Shown here in pieces: positions 15,384 through 22,355 of a DNA stretch of 44,381 nt (the first letter of the stretch is position 1; every line of letters begins with the position of its first letter). The DNA comes from Chloroflexota bacterium. Its GTDB lineage: Bacteria > Chloroflexota > Anaerolineae > UBA4142. Both the position numbers and the translations under genes were made by a program. The notes beneath the pieces were generated by a model. That model worked only from the letters and a program-made list of their open reading frames with translations, searched no databases and was not told the origin of the DNA. The DNA is taken from contig VGOB01000008.1 of NCBI GenBank assembly GCA_016865935.1, positions 1-44,381 on the forward strand. Direction: 5' to 3'.

Positions 15384-15484
15384 AACGGGTGAGAATTTAA
15401 CTTTTGGCGAAACGCAAAAACTCCTTGTTTTCAGGGCATTTCGCCGGGTTTTGGGCGCTCCAAAAAGTTAAAAACCTGCCCGTT
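15384..15484 (+). ncRNA. Large stem-loop in the dsrA leader
   Basis: The outer arms 'aacggg' (15,384) and 'cccgtt' (15,479-15,484) enclose a second helix: 'tttaactttt' (15,396-15,405) pairs with 'aaaagttaaa' (15,463-15,472). Inside, 'ggcgaaa' (15,406-15,412) pairs with 'tttcgcc' (15,439-15,445). The 'ggcg' at 15,406 can also pair with the 3' arm 'cgctcc', so two alternative folds are possible. The structure ends about 30 bases before the dsrA ribosome site. It matches no riboswitch class I recognise. Confidence 0.5.
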
Positions 15485-15525
15485 CGGAGTATATGTCCGA
15501 CCCTCTTAAATCAGGAGATGAATCT

Positions 15526-16695
15526 ATGGCTAACTCGGAAACTCCTCTGCTGGATGATCTGGAAAAAGGTCCTTGGCCCTCGTTTGTCAAAGATATGAAG
15601 CAAGCGGCGGTCAAGAAAGAAAGCGCGCGCGCGCTGTTGGGTCAACTTGAGCAGTCCTTCGTGGACAACATCGGACACTGGAAACACGGCGGCATCGTCG
15701 GCGTGAAAGGGTATGGCGCGGGCGTCATCGGTCGCTATTCCGATATTCCCGATAAATTTCCCGGCGTCGAGCATTTTCACACGATGCGCGTGAATATGCC
15801 GGCGGGCTGGTTCTACACGACGAAAGCGCTGCGCGCAGTGTGCGACGTGTGGGACAAGCACGGCAGCGGCTTGACGAATTTTCACGGCGCGACCGGCGAC
15901 ATCATTTTGCTCGGCACGTCCACCGATCACTTGCAACCCTGCTTCGACGATCTCGCGGAGATCGGGTTCGATCTGGGCGGCTCGGGTTCCGCGATGCGGA
16001 CGCCGAGCGCGTGCGTCGGTCCGGCGCGCTGCGAGTGGGCGTGCTTCGATTCGCTCAACCTGTTGCGGACGGTGACGCGCACGTTCCAGGGTCAAATGCA
16101 TCGTCCGATGTTTCCGTACAAGATCAAGATCAAGATCAGCGCGTGCCCCAACGATTGCGTCGCGTCGATCGCGCGCGCCGACATTTCGGTGATTGGCACG
16201 TGGCGCGGCAACATTCAGATCGATCAGACAGAAGTGTTGGCGTGCGCCAAGACGATGAACATTCAAACTGAAGTCGTTGATCTCTGCCCGACGAAATGTA
16301 TGTCCTGGGATGGCAAGGCACTCACGATTGACGACAAGGAATGTAACCGCTGTATGCACTGCATCAACTTGATGCCGAAAGCGTTGCGGCAAGCCAAGGA
16401 ACGCGGCGCGACGATTCTCGTCGGCAGTAAGGCGCCGATCGTGCATGGCGCGTTGCTCTCTTCGGTCGTCATTCCGTTTATGAAAATGGATCCGCCGTAC
16501 GACGAGTTCATCGAGTTTGTCAACAAAACATTCGAATATTGGGACGAAAACGGTAAGATGCGCGAACGCTTGGGTGAGTTGATCAATCGGTTGGGGATGG
16601 GCAAGTTCCTCAAAGCCGTCGGCTTGAAGCCACTGCCGCAGATGATCAAACGACCGCGCGCGAATCCGTACTACTTTTGGCGTGAGGGAATATAG
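15526..16695 (+). CDS. dsrA: Dissimilatory sulfite reductase alpha subunit
   Basis: DsrA (389 residues) forms the alpha2beta2 sulfite reductase with DsrB and reduces sulfite with six electrons, in concert with DsrC, in the cytoplasm. The siroheme-[4Fe-4S] cysteines are Cys153-x5-Cys159 (with Cys163 nearby) and Cys197-x3-Cys201 in [11 protein letters not shown]. The inserted ferredoxin domain has Cys244, Cys263, Cys266 and Cys269 ([16 protein letters not shown]). It is slightly shorter than the roughly 400-440 residues of well-known DsrA proteins. ATG 15,526 is preferred because 'aggag' lies at 15,513-15,517; an upstream ATG at 15,493 would overlap the leader. The gene heads the dsrABDC-MK group, and dsrB begins two bases after its stop. 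Confidence 0.97.
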   Translation: MANSETPLLDDLEKGPWPSFVKDMKQAAVKKESARALLGQLEQSFVDNIGHWKHGGIVGVKGYGAGVIGRYSDIPDKFPGVEHFHTMRVNMPAGWFYTTKALRAVCDVWDKHGSGLTNFHGATGDIILLGTSTDHLQPCFDDLAEIGFDLGGSGSAMRTPSACVGPARCEWACFDSLNLLRTVTRTFQGQMHRPMFPYKIKIKISACPNDCVASIARADISVIGTWRGNIQIDQTEVLACAKTMNIQTEVVDLCPTKCMSWDGKALTIDDKECNRCMHCINLMPKALRQAKERGATILVGSKAPIVHGALLSSVVIPFMKMDPPYDEFIEFVNKTFEYWDENGKMRERLGELINRLGMGKFLKAVGLKPLPQMIKRPRANPYYFWREGI

Positions 16696-16697
16696 CC

Positions 16698-17759
16698 ATG
16701 GCTACTCGAACCGATTTTGGTCCTCCGGATTACGAGACGATGCTTCCGCCGATCATCAAGAAGAACTATGGGATGTGGAAGTATCACGAACGCGTCAAAC
16801 CCGGCTTGTTGAAACACGTCGCGGAATCCGGCGACGAACTGTACACGATCCGCGTTGGCTCGGCGCGGCTCCTCAGCACGGATCACGTGCGCGAGATCTG
16901 CGATGTGGCGGAAAAATTCTGCGGCGGCTATGTGCGCTTTACCAGTCGCCACAACATCGAGTTCCTCGTCTCCGAAAAGAAAAACGTCGATCCGCTGATC
17001 GCCGATCTGAACAAGCGCGGTTGGCCCATCGGCGGCACGGGACACTCGATCACGAACATCGTCCACACGCAAGGGTGGATTCACTGTCACACGCCCGCGA
17101 CCGACGCGTCCGGCATCGTCAAGGCGGTGATGGACGAACTGTACGATTACTTTGGGTCGTGGAAATTGCCGGGCTATTGCCGCATCTCGCTGGCGTGCTG
17201 TTTGAATATGTGCGGCGCGGTGCATTGCTCCGACATTGCGATCCTGGGGATTCATCGCACGGTGCCCAAACTGAATCACGAAATCATCCGCACCAAGTGC
17301 GAAATTCCGAACGTGATCGCCGCGTGCCCCACCGGCGCGATTCGTCCTGATCCGGCGAACAAAAGCGTCATCGTGAACGAAGACCGCTGTATGTACTGCG
17401 GCAACTGTTACACGATGTGTCCCGGGATGCCGGTGGCTGATCCCGTCGGCGGTGGCGTCTCGATCTGGGTCGGCGGCAAAGTGTCGAACACGCGCAGTGG
17501 TCCCGCGTTCTCGCGCCTGGTCATCCCGTTCCTGCCGAACACGCCGCCGCGCTGGCCCGAGACGGTCGCCGCGGTCAAGAACATTGTTGAGGTGTGGGCG
17601 AAGCACGCGCGCAAGCACGAGCGGATGGGCGAATGGATCGAGCGCATCGGCTGGGAACGCTTCTTCGAGATCGCAGGCATCCCGTTCGCCGAACAGATCA
17701 TTGACGACTTTACGCTCGCGTCCGAAACGTATCGCACGACCGCGGCGTTCAAGTGGTAG
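16698..17759 (+). CDS. dsrB: Dissimilatory sulfite reductase beta subunit
   Basis: DsrB (353 residues) carries the catalytically active siroheme in known enzymes. The hallmark '[17 protein letters not shown]' contains Cys130. The cluster ligands follow in [12 protein letters not shown] (Cys167, Cys168, Cys172). The ferredoxin domain shows Cys210, Cys231, Cys234, Cys237 and Cys241 ([21 protein letters not shown]). Length and motifs agree with the reductive-type family, and nothing looks broken. It is translated right after dsrA (two-base gap) with a weak 'gaggg' site inside the dsrA end. The intergenic space after it (17,760-17,847) holds a tandem repeat, then dsrD. Confidence 0.97.
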   Translation: MATRTDFGPPDYETMLPPIIKKNYGMWKYHERVKPGLLKHVAESGDELYTIRVGSARLLSTDHVREICDVAEKFCGGYVRFTSRHNIEFLVSEKKNVDPLIADLNKRGWPIGGTGHSITNIVHTQGWIHCHTPATDASGIVKAVMDELYDYFGSWKLPGYCRISLACCLNMCGAVHCSDIAILGIHRTVPKLNHEIIRTKCEIPNVIAACPTGAIRPDPANKSVIVNEDRCMYCGNCYTMCPGMPVADPVGGGVSIWVGGKVSNTRSGPAFSRLVIPFLPNTPPRWPETVAAVKNIVEVWAKHARKHERMGEWIERIGWERFFEIAGIPFAEQIIDDFTLASETYRTTAAFKW

Positions 17760-17764
17760 AAAAG

Positions 17765-17838
17765 AATTTCAGATTTCAGATTGTAGATTGCAGATTGAAA
17801 AATCTGAAATCGAAAATCTGAAATCTGAAATCTGAAAT
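17765..17838. repeat. Dispersed repeat, aaatctgaaatc family
   Basis: The left arm 'atttcagatttcagattg' and the right tandem 'aaaatctgaaatctgaaatc' form a cruciform-capable palindrome between dsrB and dsrD. Confidence 0.7.
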
Positions 17839-17847
17839 GGGGTAGCG

Positions 17848-18063
17848 ATGGCTGACGAAGTCACCGAGGAACTCTTGACCAAAATTCTAGAGTTCTTCAA
17901 AAAGAAGAACAAGATGTTGACCAGTCGCGATGTGGCGGCGGGCGTGGGCATTGAGAACGCGTTCGCCAAAAAGGCGATCACGGTTTTGGTGAACGACGGA
18001 CGCCTGGAATTCACCTCCTACGGCGGCGCGACGTTCATCAAATTGCCGGATAGTAATGCGTGA
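17848..18063 (+). CDS. dsrD: DsrD, activator of DsrAB
   Basis: This 71-residue winged-helix protein (MADEVTEELLTKILEFFKKK, then 'LTSRDVAAGVGIENAFAKKA') matches DsrD in size, sequence pattern and position after dsrAB. DsrD has been shown in other organisms to stimulate sulfite reduction by DsrAB. It is found mostly in organisms running the pathway reductively, which supports sulfite reduction rather than sulfur oxidation here. The start ATG follows 'ggggtagcg'. The winged-helix fold suggested DNA binding historically, but a direct effect on DsrAB is the better-supported role. Confidence 0.93.
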   Translation: MADEVTEELLTKILEFFKKKNKMLTSRDVAAGVGIENAFAKKAITVLVNDGRLEFTSYGGATFIKLPDSNA

Positions 18064-18100
18064 TGCGTAAAACGTGATCACGCATCACGTTTCACGACCA
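18058..18100. repeat. Small palindrome between dsrD and dsrC
   Basis: 'gcgtgatgcgtaaaacgtg' and 'atcacgcatcacgtttcacg' are inverse copies. The element overlaps the dsrD stop codon, so the last bases of dsrD belong to it. Confidence 0.55.
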
Positions 18101-18126
18101 GCAATCATACACAAGGAGTTTGAACT

Positions 18127-18447
18127 ATGCCATTTCTGGATTACAAAGGGACGCAACTCGAAGTGGACGAGGACGGCTTCATCGCCGATCCCGCGCTCTG
18201 GAACGAAGACCTTGCCAAGTTTATTGCAGAGACGCAAGAAGACATCAAGGACCTCACCCCCGACCACTGGAAGCTGATTTACTACCTCAGCAAGTACTAC
18301 AAGGACTTTGGCATCGCGCCGATGATCCGCAAAGTCTGCAAAGACACCGGCTTTGAGTTAAAGTACATCTACGAACTCTTTCCGAGCGGTCCTGCCAAAG
18401 GCGCGTGCAAAGTCGCGGGCTTGCCCAAGCCGACGGGGTGCGTCTAA
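18127..18447 (+). CDS. dsrC: DsrC, sulfur-carrier partner of DsrAB
   Basis: This 106-residue DsrC/TusE family protein has the full redox C-terminal arm: Cys94 and penultimate Cys105, separated by ten residues (GACKVAGLPKPTGCV). That pattern defines true DsrC as opposed to TusE or regulatory homologues lacking one Cys. DsrAB loads sulfite-derived sulfur between the two cysteines as a trisulfide, which the membrane DsrMK(JOP) complex then reduces. An 'aaggag' site at about 18,112-18,117 precedes the ATG. Its place between dsrD and dsrMK matches its biochemical position in the pathway. Confidence 0.96.
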   Translation: MPFLDYKGTQLEVDEDGFIADPALWNEDLAKFIAETQEDIKDLTPDHWKLIYYLSKYYKDFGIAPMIRKVCKDTGFELKYIYELFPSGPAKGACKVAGLPKPTGCV

Positions 18448-18449
18448 AT

Positions 18450-18602
18450 CGCAGTTGCATAGTTTGATAGTTGAATAGTGCGATAGTTCGGTAGTGCGAT
18501 AGTTCGATAGTTGGATCGTTGAACGCTCACTCTGGCTGTGTCAAGCAACTGTCGCACTATCCAACTGCCCAACTGTCGCACTGTTTTACTATCCAACTAT
18601 TG
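18450..18602. repeat. Dispersed repeat, agttggatagt family (large copy)
   Basis: About 60 bases of 'gatagttcgatagttggat' units face inverse 'ccaactgtcgcactatcc' units, making a large imperfect palindrome between dsrC and dsrM. Other copies are at 21,300-21,388, 22,262-22,341 and 24,737-24,861. Confidence 0.75.
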
Positions 18603-18617
18603 CGCTGGGAGAATTTT

Positions 18618-19370
18618 ATGACTGACGCCGCGATGATTTGGAATCTGCTTGCCGCGCTCATCATCGGCTTGGGGTATCTTGCCGCGTTCGTTTTCGTCGG
18701 CGGATTGTTGCTGCGGATCGCGCTGTACATCAAAACGCCCGTGCCGCTGAAAATCGTCCAGACGCCGGGACCCAAAAGCGCGCCAGGCGTCCTCGCGCGC
18801 ATCGCAGGCGATGTGCTGATTTTCCCGAATCTCTTCCAAGCCGACAAATTGCTGTGGCTCGGCGCGTGGATTTTTCACGCGTGCCTCTTTTTGATTCTCG
18901 TGCGGCACACGCGCTATTTTCTCTACCCCGTGCCGGAACTCGTGATTGATTGGCAAACGATCAGCGTCTACGCCGGCTTCTTCTTCCCGATTCCCGCGCT
19001 CTATCTTTTCTGGCGACGGCTCGCGTCGTCGCGCGTGCTGTACATTTCGGGCTTGCCCGATTACATCACGCTCATTCTGCTCACCGCGATCGCATCAACC
19101 GGAATGTTGGTGCATTATTTCGCGCGCGTCTATCTCGTTGACGTGAAAGCGTTCACGCTCGGACTCGTCACGTTCGCGCCCGTGCCGCCGCCGCAGCATC
19201 CGATTTTCATCGCGCATTTTCTTTTGGTCTGCGCGCTCTTGATTTGGTTCCCGTTCAGCAAATTGATGCACGCGGGTGGCATCTTCTTCTCGCCGACGCG
19301 CAACCAAATTGATAACGTGCTGTACCCGCGCTATGTGAACAAATGGAACGAGGAGGTTCGCGTTGACTGA
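18618..19370 (+). CDS. dsrM: DsrM-like membrane cytochrome b subunit
   Basis: This 250-residue integral membrane protein has about five hydrophobic segments and resembles NarI/DsrM/HmeC. Candidate heme-b histidines lie in helices (WIFHACLFLILVRHTRYF, LVHYFARVYL, FIAHFLLV). The C-terminal motif 'WFPFSKLMHAGGIFFSPTRN' is typical of DsrM-type subunits. DsrM takes electrons from menaquinol and passes them to DsrK. It is shorter than the longest DsrM proteins (over 300 residues) but similar to Chloroflexota and Gram-positive forms. ATG 18,618 has 'gggag' upstream. It pairs with the dsrK gene 116 bases downstream. Confidence 0.85.
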   Translation: MTDAAMIWNLLAALIIGLGYLAAFVFVGGLLLRIALYIKTPVPLKIVQTPGPKSAPGVLARIAGDVLIFPNLFQADKLLWLGAWIFHACLFLILVRHTRYFLYPVPELVIDWQTISVYAGFFFPIPALYLFWRRLASSRVLYISGLPDYITLILLTAIASTGMLVHYFARVYLVDVKAFTLGLVTFAPVPPPQHPIFIAHFLLVCALLIWFPFSKLMHAGGIFFSPTRNQIDNVLYPRYVNKWNEEVRVD

Positions 19371-19381
19371 TGTTACTCACT

Positions 19382-19467
19382 GTCATTGCGAGCGGAGCGA
19401 AGCAATCCCCAATTCGCAATTGGACGCTCTGCGGGCGGCTTCGTCGCAGAAAACGCTCCTCGCAATG
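19382..19467. repeat. Dispersed palindrome (gtcattgcgagc family) between dsrM and dsrK
   Basis: Left arm 'tgtcattgcgagcggagcg', right arm 'aaacgctcctcgcaatgaca', inner 'gaagcaatccccaattcgc'. This is the same element type that lies inside hemC (7,505-7,588) and the radical SAM gene (31,992-32,108). Confidence 0.85.
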
Positions 19468-19486
19468 ACAAAAGAGGAGCGCGCCT

Positions 19487-20938
19487 GTGCCTGAAAAATT
19501 CGCCGACTTTCCCGCGACCGCGCTCGCGTGGCGCAAAACGAACGGCGGCATCGCGATTCCCGTTCCCGAAATGGACGAAGGCATCGCCGCGGCGATGGTG
19601 TGTCATCCATCGAAAGCGAAAGATATGAAGCCGATCGCGCTGCCGACCGAACGCGTACCGCAGTGGCAAGCGCGCGCCGTCGAAAAATTGCGCGAGTTGC
19701 TGACTAAGTATCGCGGCTTGTCAGTCTACCTCGATATTTGCGCGCAGTGCGGCGCGTGCAGCGACAAATGCCAGTTCTATCTCGGCACTGGCGACCCGAA
19801 CAATATGCCCGTCGCGCGCGCGAACCTGCTCCGCAAAGTGTATCGCTATTATTTCAAGCGCGCGGAAAGATTCCTCGGCGGTGATGCCGAACCGTTCAAC
19901 GAGCAAGTTTTGAAAGAATGGTACACGTACTTTTATCAATGCTCCGAGTGTCGCCGCTGTTCCGTCTTTTGTCCGTACGGCATTGATACCGCGGAAATCA
20001 CGATGGCGGCGCGCGAAATTATGGCAGCCATCGGCGTCGCGACCAAGTACGTCACCGAAGTCGTCGCCAAGGTGTACGAGCGCGGCAACAACCTGGGTAT
20101 CCCCGCGCCCGCGTGGATTGACAACTGCCAGTTTCTCGAAGAGGAATTGAAAACCGAAACGGGCAAAGACATTCGAATGCCGGTGGACGAAGTGGGCGCG
20201 GACGTTTTGCTCGTGATGCCTTCTGCCGATAACTTTGCGAACACCGACACGATGATGGCGTACGGCAAACTCTTTTACGCGCTCGGCATGTCTTGGACGA
20301 CGAGCACCTACTGCAACGAGGGCGGCAACTTTGGCTTGTTCCTGAATTATCAGAACATGAAAAAAGTGAACAAGCGCATCCTCGACGCGGCGCGCGATCT
20401 CAAAGTCAAGCGCGTCATCTGGGGCGAGTGCGGTCACGCGTGGCGCGCCGCGATTTATACGAACACGCTCAACGGTCCGATGGATTTTCTCGATCCGCCG
20501 CATCCCGTTCACATCTGCCAATTCACCGCCGATTTGATCAAGCGCGGCGCGTTCAAGATTGACAAATCGGCAAACGACGATTTGCTGATCACGTACCACG
20601 ATCCGTGCAACGCGGCGCGCGCGGGCTCGCTCCTCGAAGAGCCGCGCGCGATGATTCGCGCGACCTGTAACAAGTTCGTCGAAATGCCGCGCAACACGAT
20701 TCGCGAAAAGACGTTTTGCTGCGGCGCGGGCGGCGGCTTGCTCACCGACGAGATTATGCCGATTCGGATGGCGGGCGGCAAACCGCGCGCGGAAGCGTGC
20801 CGCTCGACTGGCGCGAACTATCTCGCGGTCCCCTGCGCGATCTGCAAGGCGCAACTGCCCGAATTGATGAAGCATTGGAAAGTGGACGTCAAAGTCGGCG
20901 GCGTGCATGATTTGTTGTCGCGCGCGATGATTCTGTAG
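19487..20938 (+). CDS. dsrK: DsrK, iron-sulfur heterodisulfide-reductase-like subunit
   Basis: This 483-residue protein of the HdrD/DsrK family reduces the DsrC trisulfide or disulfide on the cytoplasmic side of the membrane. Two ferredoxin-type cluster motifs are seen: Cys85/88/91/95 (ICAQCGACSDKC) and Cys152/155/158/162 (CSECRRCSVFC). They are followed by the DsrK signature 'YLGTGDPNNMPVARANLLRK' and CCG-domain cysteines for the catalytic cluster (HDPCN, TFCCGAGGGLLTDE, VPCAICKAQLPE). The match to desulfovibrio-type DsrK is close, so this is the canonical copy; a second, more divergent one lies at 34,168. The start is a GTG at 19,487 with 'agaggag' upstream. Confidence 0.94.
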   Translation: MPEKFADFPATALAWRKTNGGIAIPVPEMDEGIAAAMVCHPSKAKDMKPIALPTERVPQWQARAVEKLRELLTKYRGLSVYLDICAQCGACSDKCQFYLGTGDPNNMPVARANLLRKVYRYYFKRAERFLGGDAEPFNEQVLKEWYTYFYQCSECRRCSVFCPYGIDTAEITMAAREIMAAIGVATKYVTEVVAKVYERGNNLGIPAPAWIDNCQFLEEELKTETGKDIRMPVDEVGADVLLVMPSADNFANTDTMMAYGKLFYALGMSWTTSTYCNEGGNFGLFLNYQNMKKVNKRILDAARDLKVKRVIWGECGHAWRAAIYTNTLNGPMDFLDPPHPVHICQFTADLIKRGAFKIDKSANDDLLITYHDPCNAARAGSLLEEPRAMIRATCNKFVEMPRNTIREKTFCCGAGGGLLTDEIMPIRMAGGKPRAEACRSTGANYLAVPCAICKAQLPELMKHWKVDVKVGGVHDLLSRAMIL

Positions 20939-20940
20939 TA

Positions 20941-21002
20941 AAGGATGAAGGCAGAAGGATGAAGGATGAAATTTCATCCTTCATCCCTCATCCTTCATCC
21001 TT
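20941..21002. repeat. Dispersed palindrome, ggatgaagg family
   Basis: 'aaggatgaaggatgaaattt' is followed by its inverse 'catccttcatccctcatcc', directly after the dsrK stop. It can form a long hairpin in the mRNA. Confidence 0.8.
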
Positions 21003-21014
21003 TGGATGACGACG

Positions 21015-21302
21015 ATGAACAAATTTCTCTTACTGATGCTTTTACTCGCGCTCGCCGCGCTCACAATCGCGTGCGTTCCCGAAAAACCCGTGAAGGACGG
21101 ACACGGTGAACTTGCCGTCGTGATTGATCGCGAGTTCACGTCGCCTGTCACGCACAGCCCGCTCGATTGGTGGCAGACGCGCCATTTCCAAGCCGTCAAC
21201 AACGGCGACATCAAAGAAAAAGATTGCCTCTACTGCCACAAGGTCGAACGCTCGTGCAATAATTGTCACGGGTATGTTGGAGTTCGGAAAATCGTCCCGT
21301 AG
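21015..21302 (+). CDS. Diheme lipoprotein cytochrome c (DsrJ-like position)
   Basis: This is a 95-residue exported protein. A lipoprotein signal ends at Cys20 (ALTIAC). There are two c-type heme motifs: Cys71-x2-Cys74-His75 (CLYCHK) and Cys81-x2-Cys84-His85 (CNNCHG). His46 and His57 (THSPLDWWQTRH) are possible distal ligands. It sits where dsrJ would be expected, but DsrJ proteins are triheme and this one shows only two motifs, so I do not name it. A membrane-anchored periplasmic electron carrier for the neighbouring Rieske/MopB/NrfD proteins or for DsrMK is the likely role. An alternative ATG at 21,006 adds three residues. Confidence 0.8.
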   Translation: MNKFLLLMLLLALAALTIACVPEKPVKDGHGELAVVIDREFTSPVTHSPLDWWQTRHFQAVNNGDIKEKDCLYCHKVERSCNNCHGYVGVRKIVP

Positions 21303-21388
21303 TTGGTTAGTTGGATAGTTTGTTAGTTTGATGGTTCGTAGAATGTGTCGCAAACATTCAACTACCCAACTATCAAACTATCAAACTT
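21300..21388. repeat. Dispersed repeat, agttggatagtttg family
   Basis: 'agttggttagttggatagtt' faces 'ctacccaactatcaaac'. It is a hairpin-capable element overlapping the stop codon of the diheme lipoprotein gene. Confidence 0.7.
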
Positions 21389-21400
21389 GGAATTTGAAAT

Positions 21401-21838
21401 ATGACACAAACCGCAACTGAATTCCCCTCCAAGTTACAAACGCGCCGCGCGTTCATTCAAACGATGCTGGGTCTTGTCGCGGCGGGCTGGGCGGGCTGGG
21501 CTACCCAAGGCGTTTTGTTCCCCGCGCCGCGCGCGCAAACGGGACAGGTGAAATTCGCGCTGGCGGAATTGCCTATCGGCGCGGTCAAAGCGATCACGTA
21601 CGAAGGCAAGCCCGCGCTCGTACTGCGCGACAAAGAAGGCGTCGTTGCCTTCTCGCTCGTTTGCACGCACCAAGGTTGCATCGTGCAGTGGCGCGAAGGT
21701 AAGCAAGAATTTTATTGCCCCTGCCACGACGGCTATTTCGATCGAAATGGGGATGTGGTCGCGGGTCCGCCGCCAATGCCGCTGGAACAAATCCAGGCGA
21801 AGATTATTGGCGATGAAATTGTAATTGGAGAAGCGTGA
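21401..21838 (+). CDS. Rieske [2Fe-2S] protein with Tat-type signal
   Basis: This 145-residue protein begins with a twin-arginine-like leader (TRRAFIQTM, then a hydrophobic stretch) that may remain as a membrane anchor. The Rieske domain ligands are Cys and His in CTHQGC and CPCHDG, the standard C-x-H-x2-C ... C-x2-H spacing. The C-terminal 'VVAGPPPMPLEQ' is the usual proline loop. Such proteins transfer electrons from quinol on the outer face of the membrane. A Rieske protein beside DsrMK, cytochromes and a MopB/NrfD set is unusual and suggests a bc1- or ACIII-like quinol oxidation step. No cytochrome b gene of the bc1 type is in the window. Confidence 0.93.
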   Translation: MTQTATEFPSKLQTRRAFIQTMLGLVAAGWAGWATQGVLFPAPRAQTGQVKFALAELPIGAVKAITYEGKPALVLRDKEGVVAFSLVCTHQGCIVQWREGKQEFYCPCHDGYFDRNGDVVAGPPPMPLEQIQAKIIGDEIVIGEA

Positions 21839-21882
21839 ACAGTCGACAGAAAATCTAGCGACTGGCGACTGAGGACTTGACA

Positions 21883-22263
21883 ATGAAAAAATTTTTCGCG
21901 ATAACGATTCTTCTCACCATCATCGTTCCATTCCTTCCCGCGACACCGACGGTCGCGCTACCCGAATATTCGACGCGCGTTGGCGAGCCGTGCGGCTCGT
22001 GCCACACGAGCGCGGCAGGCGGTGGTCTGCGTAGCCCGCGCGGTCAAGCGTGGGTCGCGCAAGGCAAACTGAACACCGTGCCGACGATGGACGAATCGCT
22101 GAAAATTCTCGGCGTGAAAGTGACGACCGACCCCGCCGATTACATCGCGCCGACCCCTTCGACTACCGCTCAGGGTGCGCCCGCGCCCGCCGCGCCGCTC
22201 GCCACGCGCTACGAACGCAAGATGATGTTGTTGATGCGGTTGTTGGAGTATGGTGGAAATTAG
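21883..22263 (+). CDS. Small exported monoheme cytochrome c
   Basis: This 126-residue protein has a signal peptide (residues 1-25, MKKFFAITILLTIIVPFLPA) and one c-heme motif, Cys37-x2-Cys40-His41 in EPCGSCHTS. A low-complexity Pro/Ala stretch follows and partly coincides with a repeat core at 22,154-22,173 ('cccttcgactaccgctcagg' type). The C-terminal helix 'YERKMMLLMRLLEYGGN' is conserved-looking and could carry the distal Met ligand. ATG 21,883 is used rather than the TTG at 21,877. Lying between the Rieske and MopB genes, it is probably a subunit or soluble partner of the same complex. Confidence 0.8.
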   Translation: MKKFFAITILLTIIVPFLPATPTVALPEYSTRVGEPCGSCHTSAAGGGLRSPRGQAWVAQGKLNTVPTMDESLKILGVKVTTDPADYIAPTPSTTAQGAPAPAAPLATRYERKMMLLMRLLEYGGN

Positions 22264-22341
22264 TCGCGTAGTCGTGTGGTCGAATAGTCAAACACGAGGC
22301 GACGCACTGACTACAAGACTATTGGACTACCCGACTATCTG
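22262..22341. repeat. Dispersed repeat, agtcg/gtagtc family
   Basis: 'tcgcgtagtcgtgtggtcga' faces 'actacccgactatctgac'. It lies between the monoheme cytochrome and MopB genes. Confidence 0.6.
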
Positions 22342-22355
22342 ACAAGGTTTTGCCA

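Noticed and set aside
21015-21302. Naming the small heme lipoprotein DsrJ
   Set aside because: DsrJ is a triheme cytochrome; only two CxxCH motifs are visible. Position alone is not enough.
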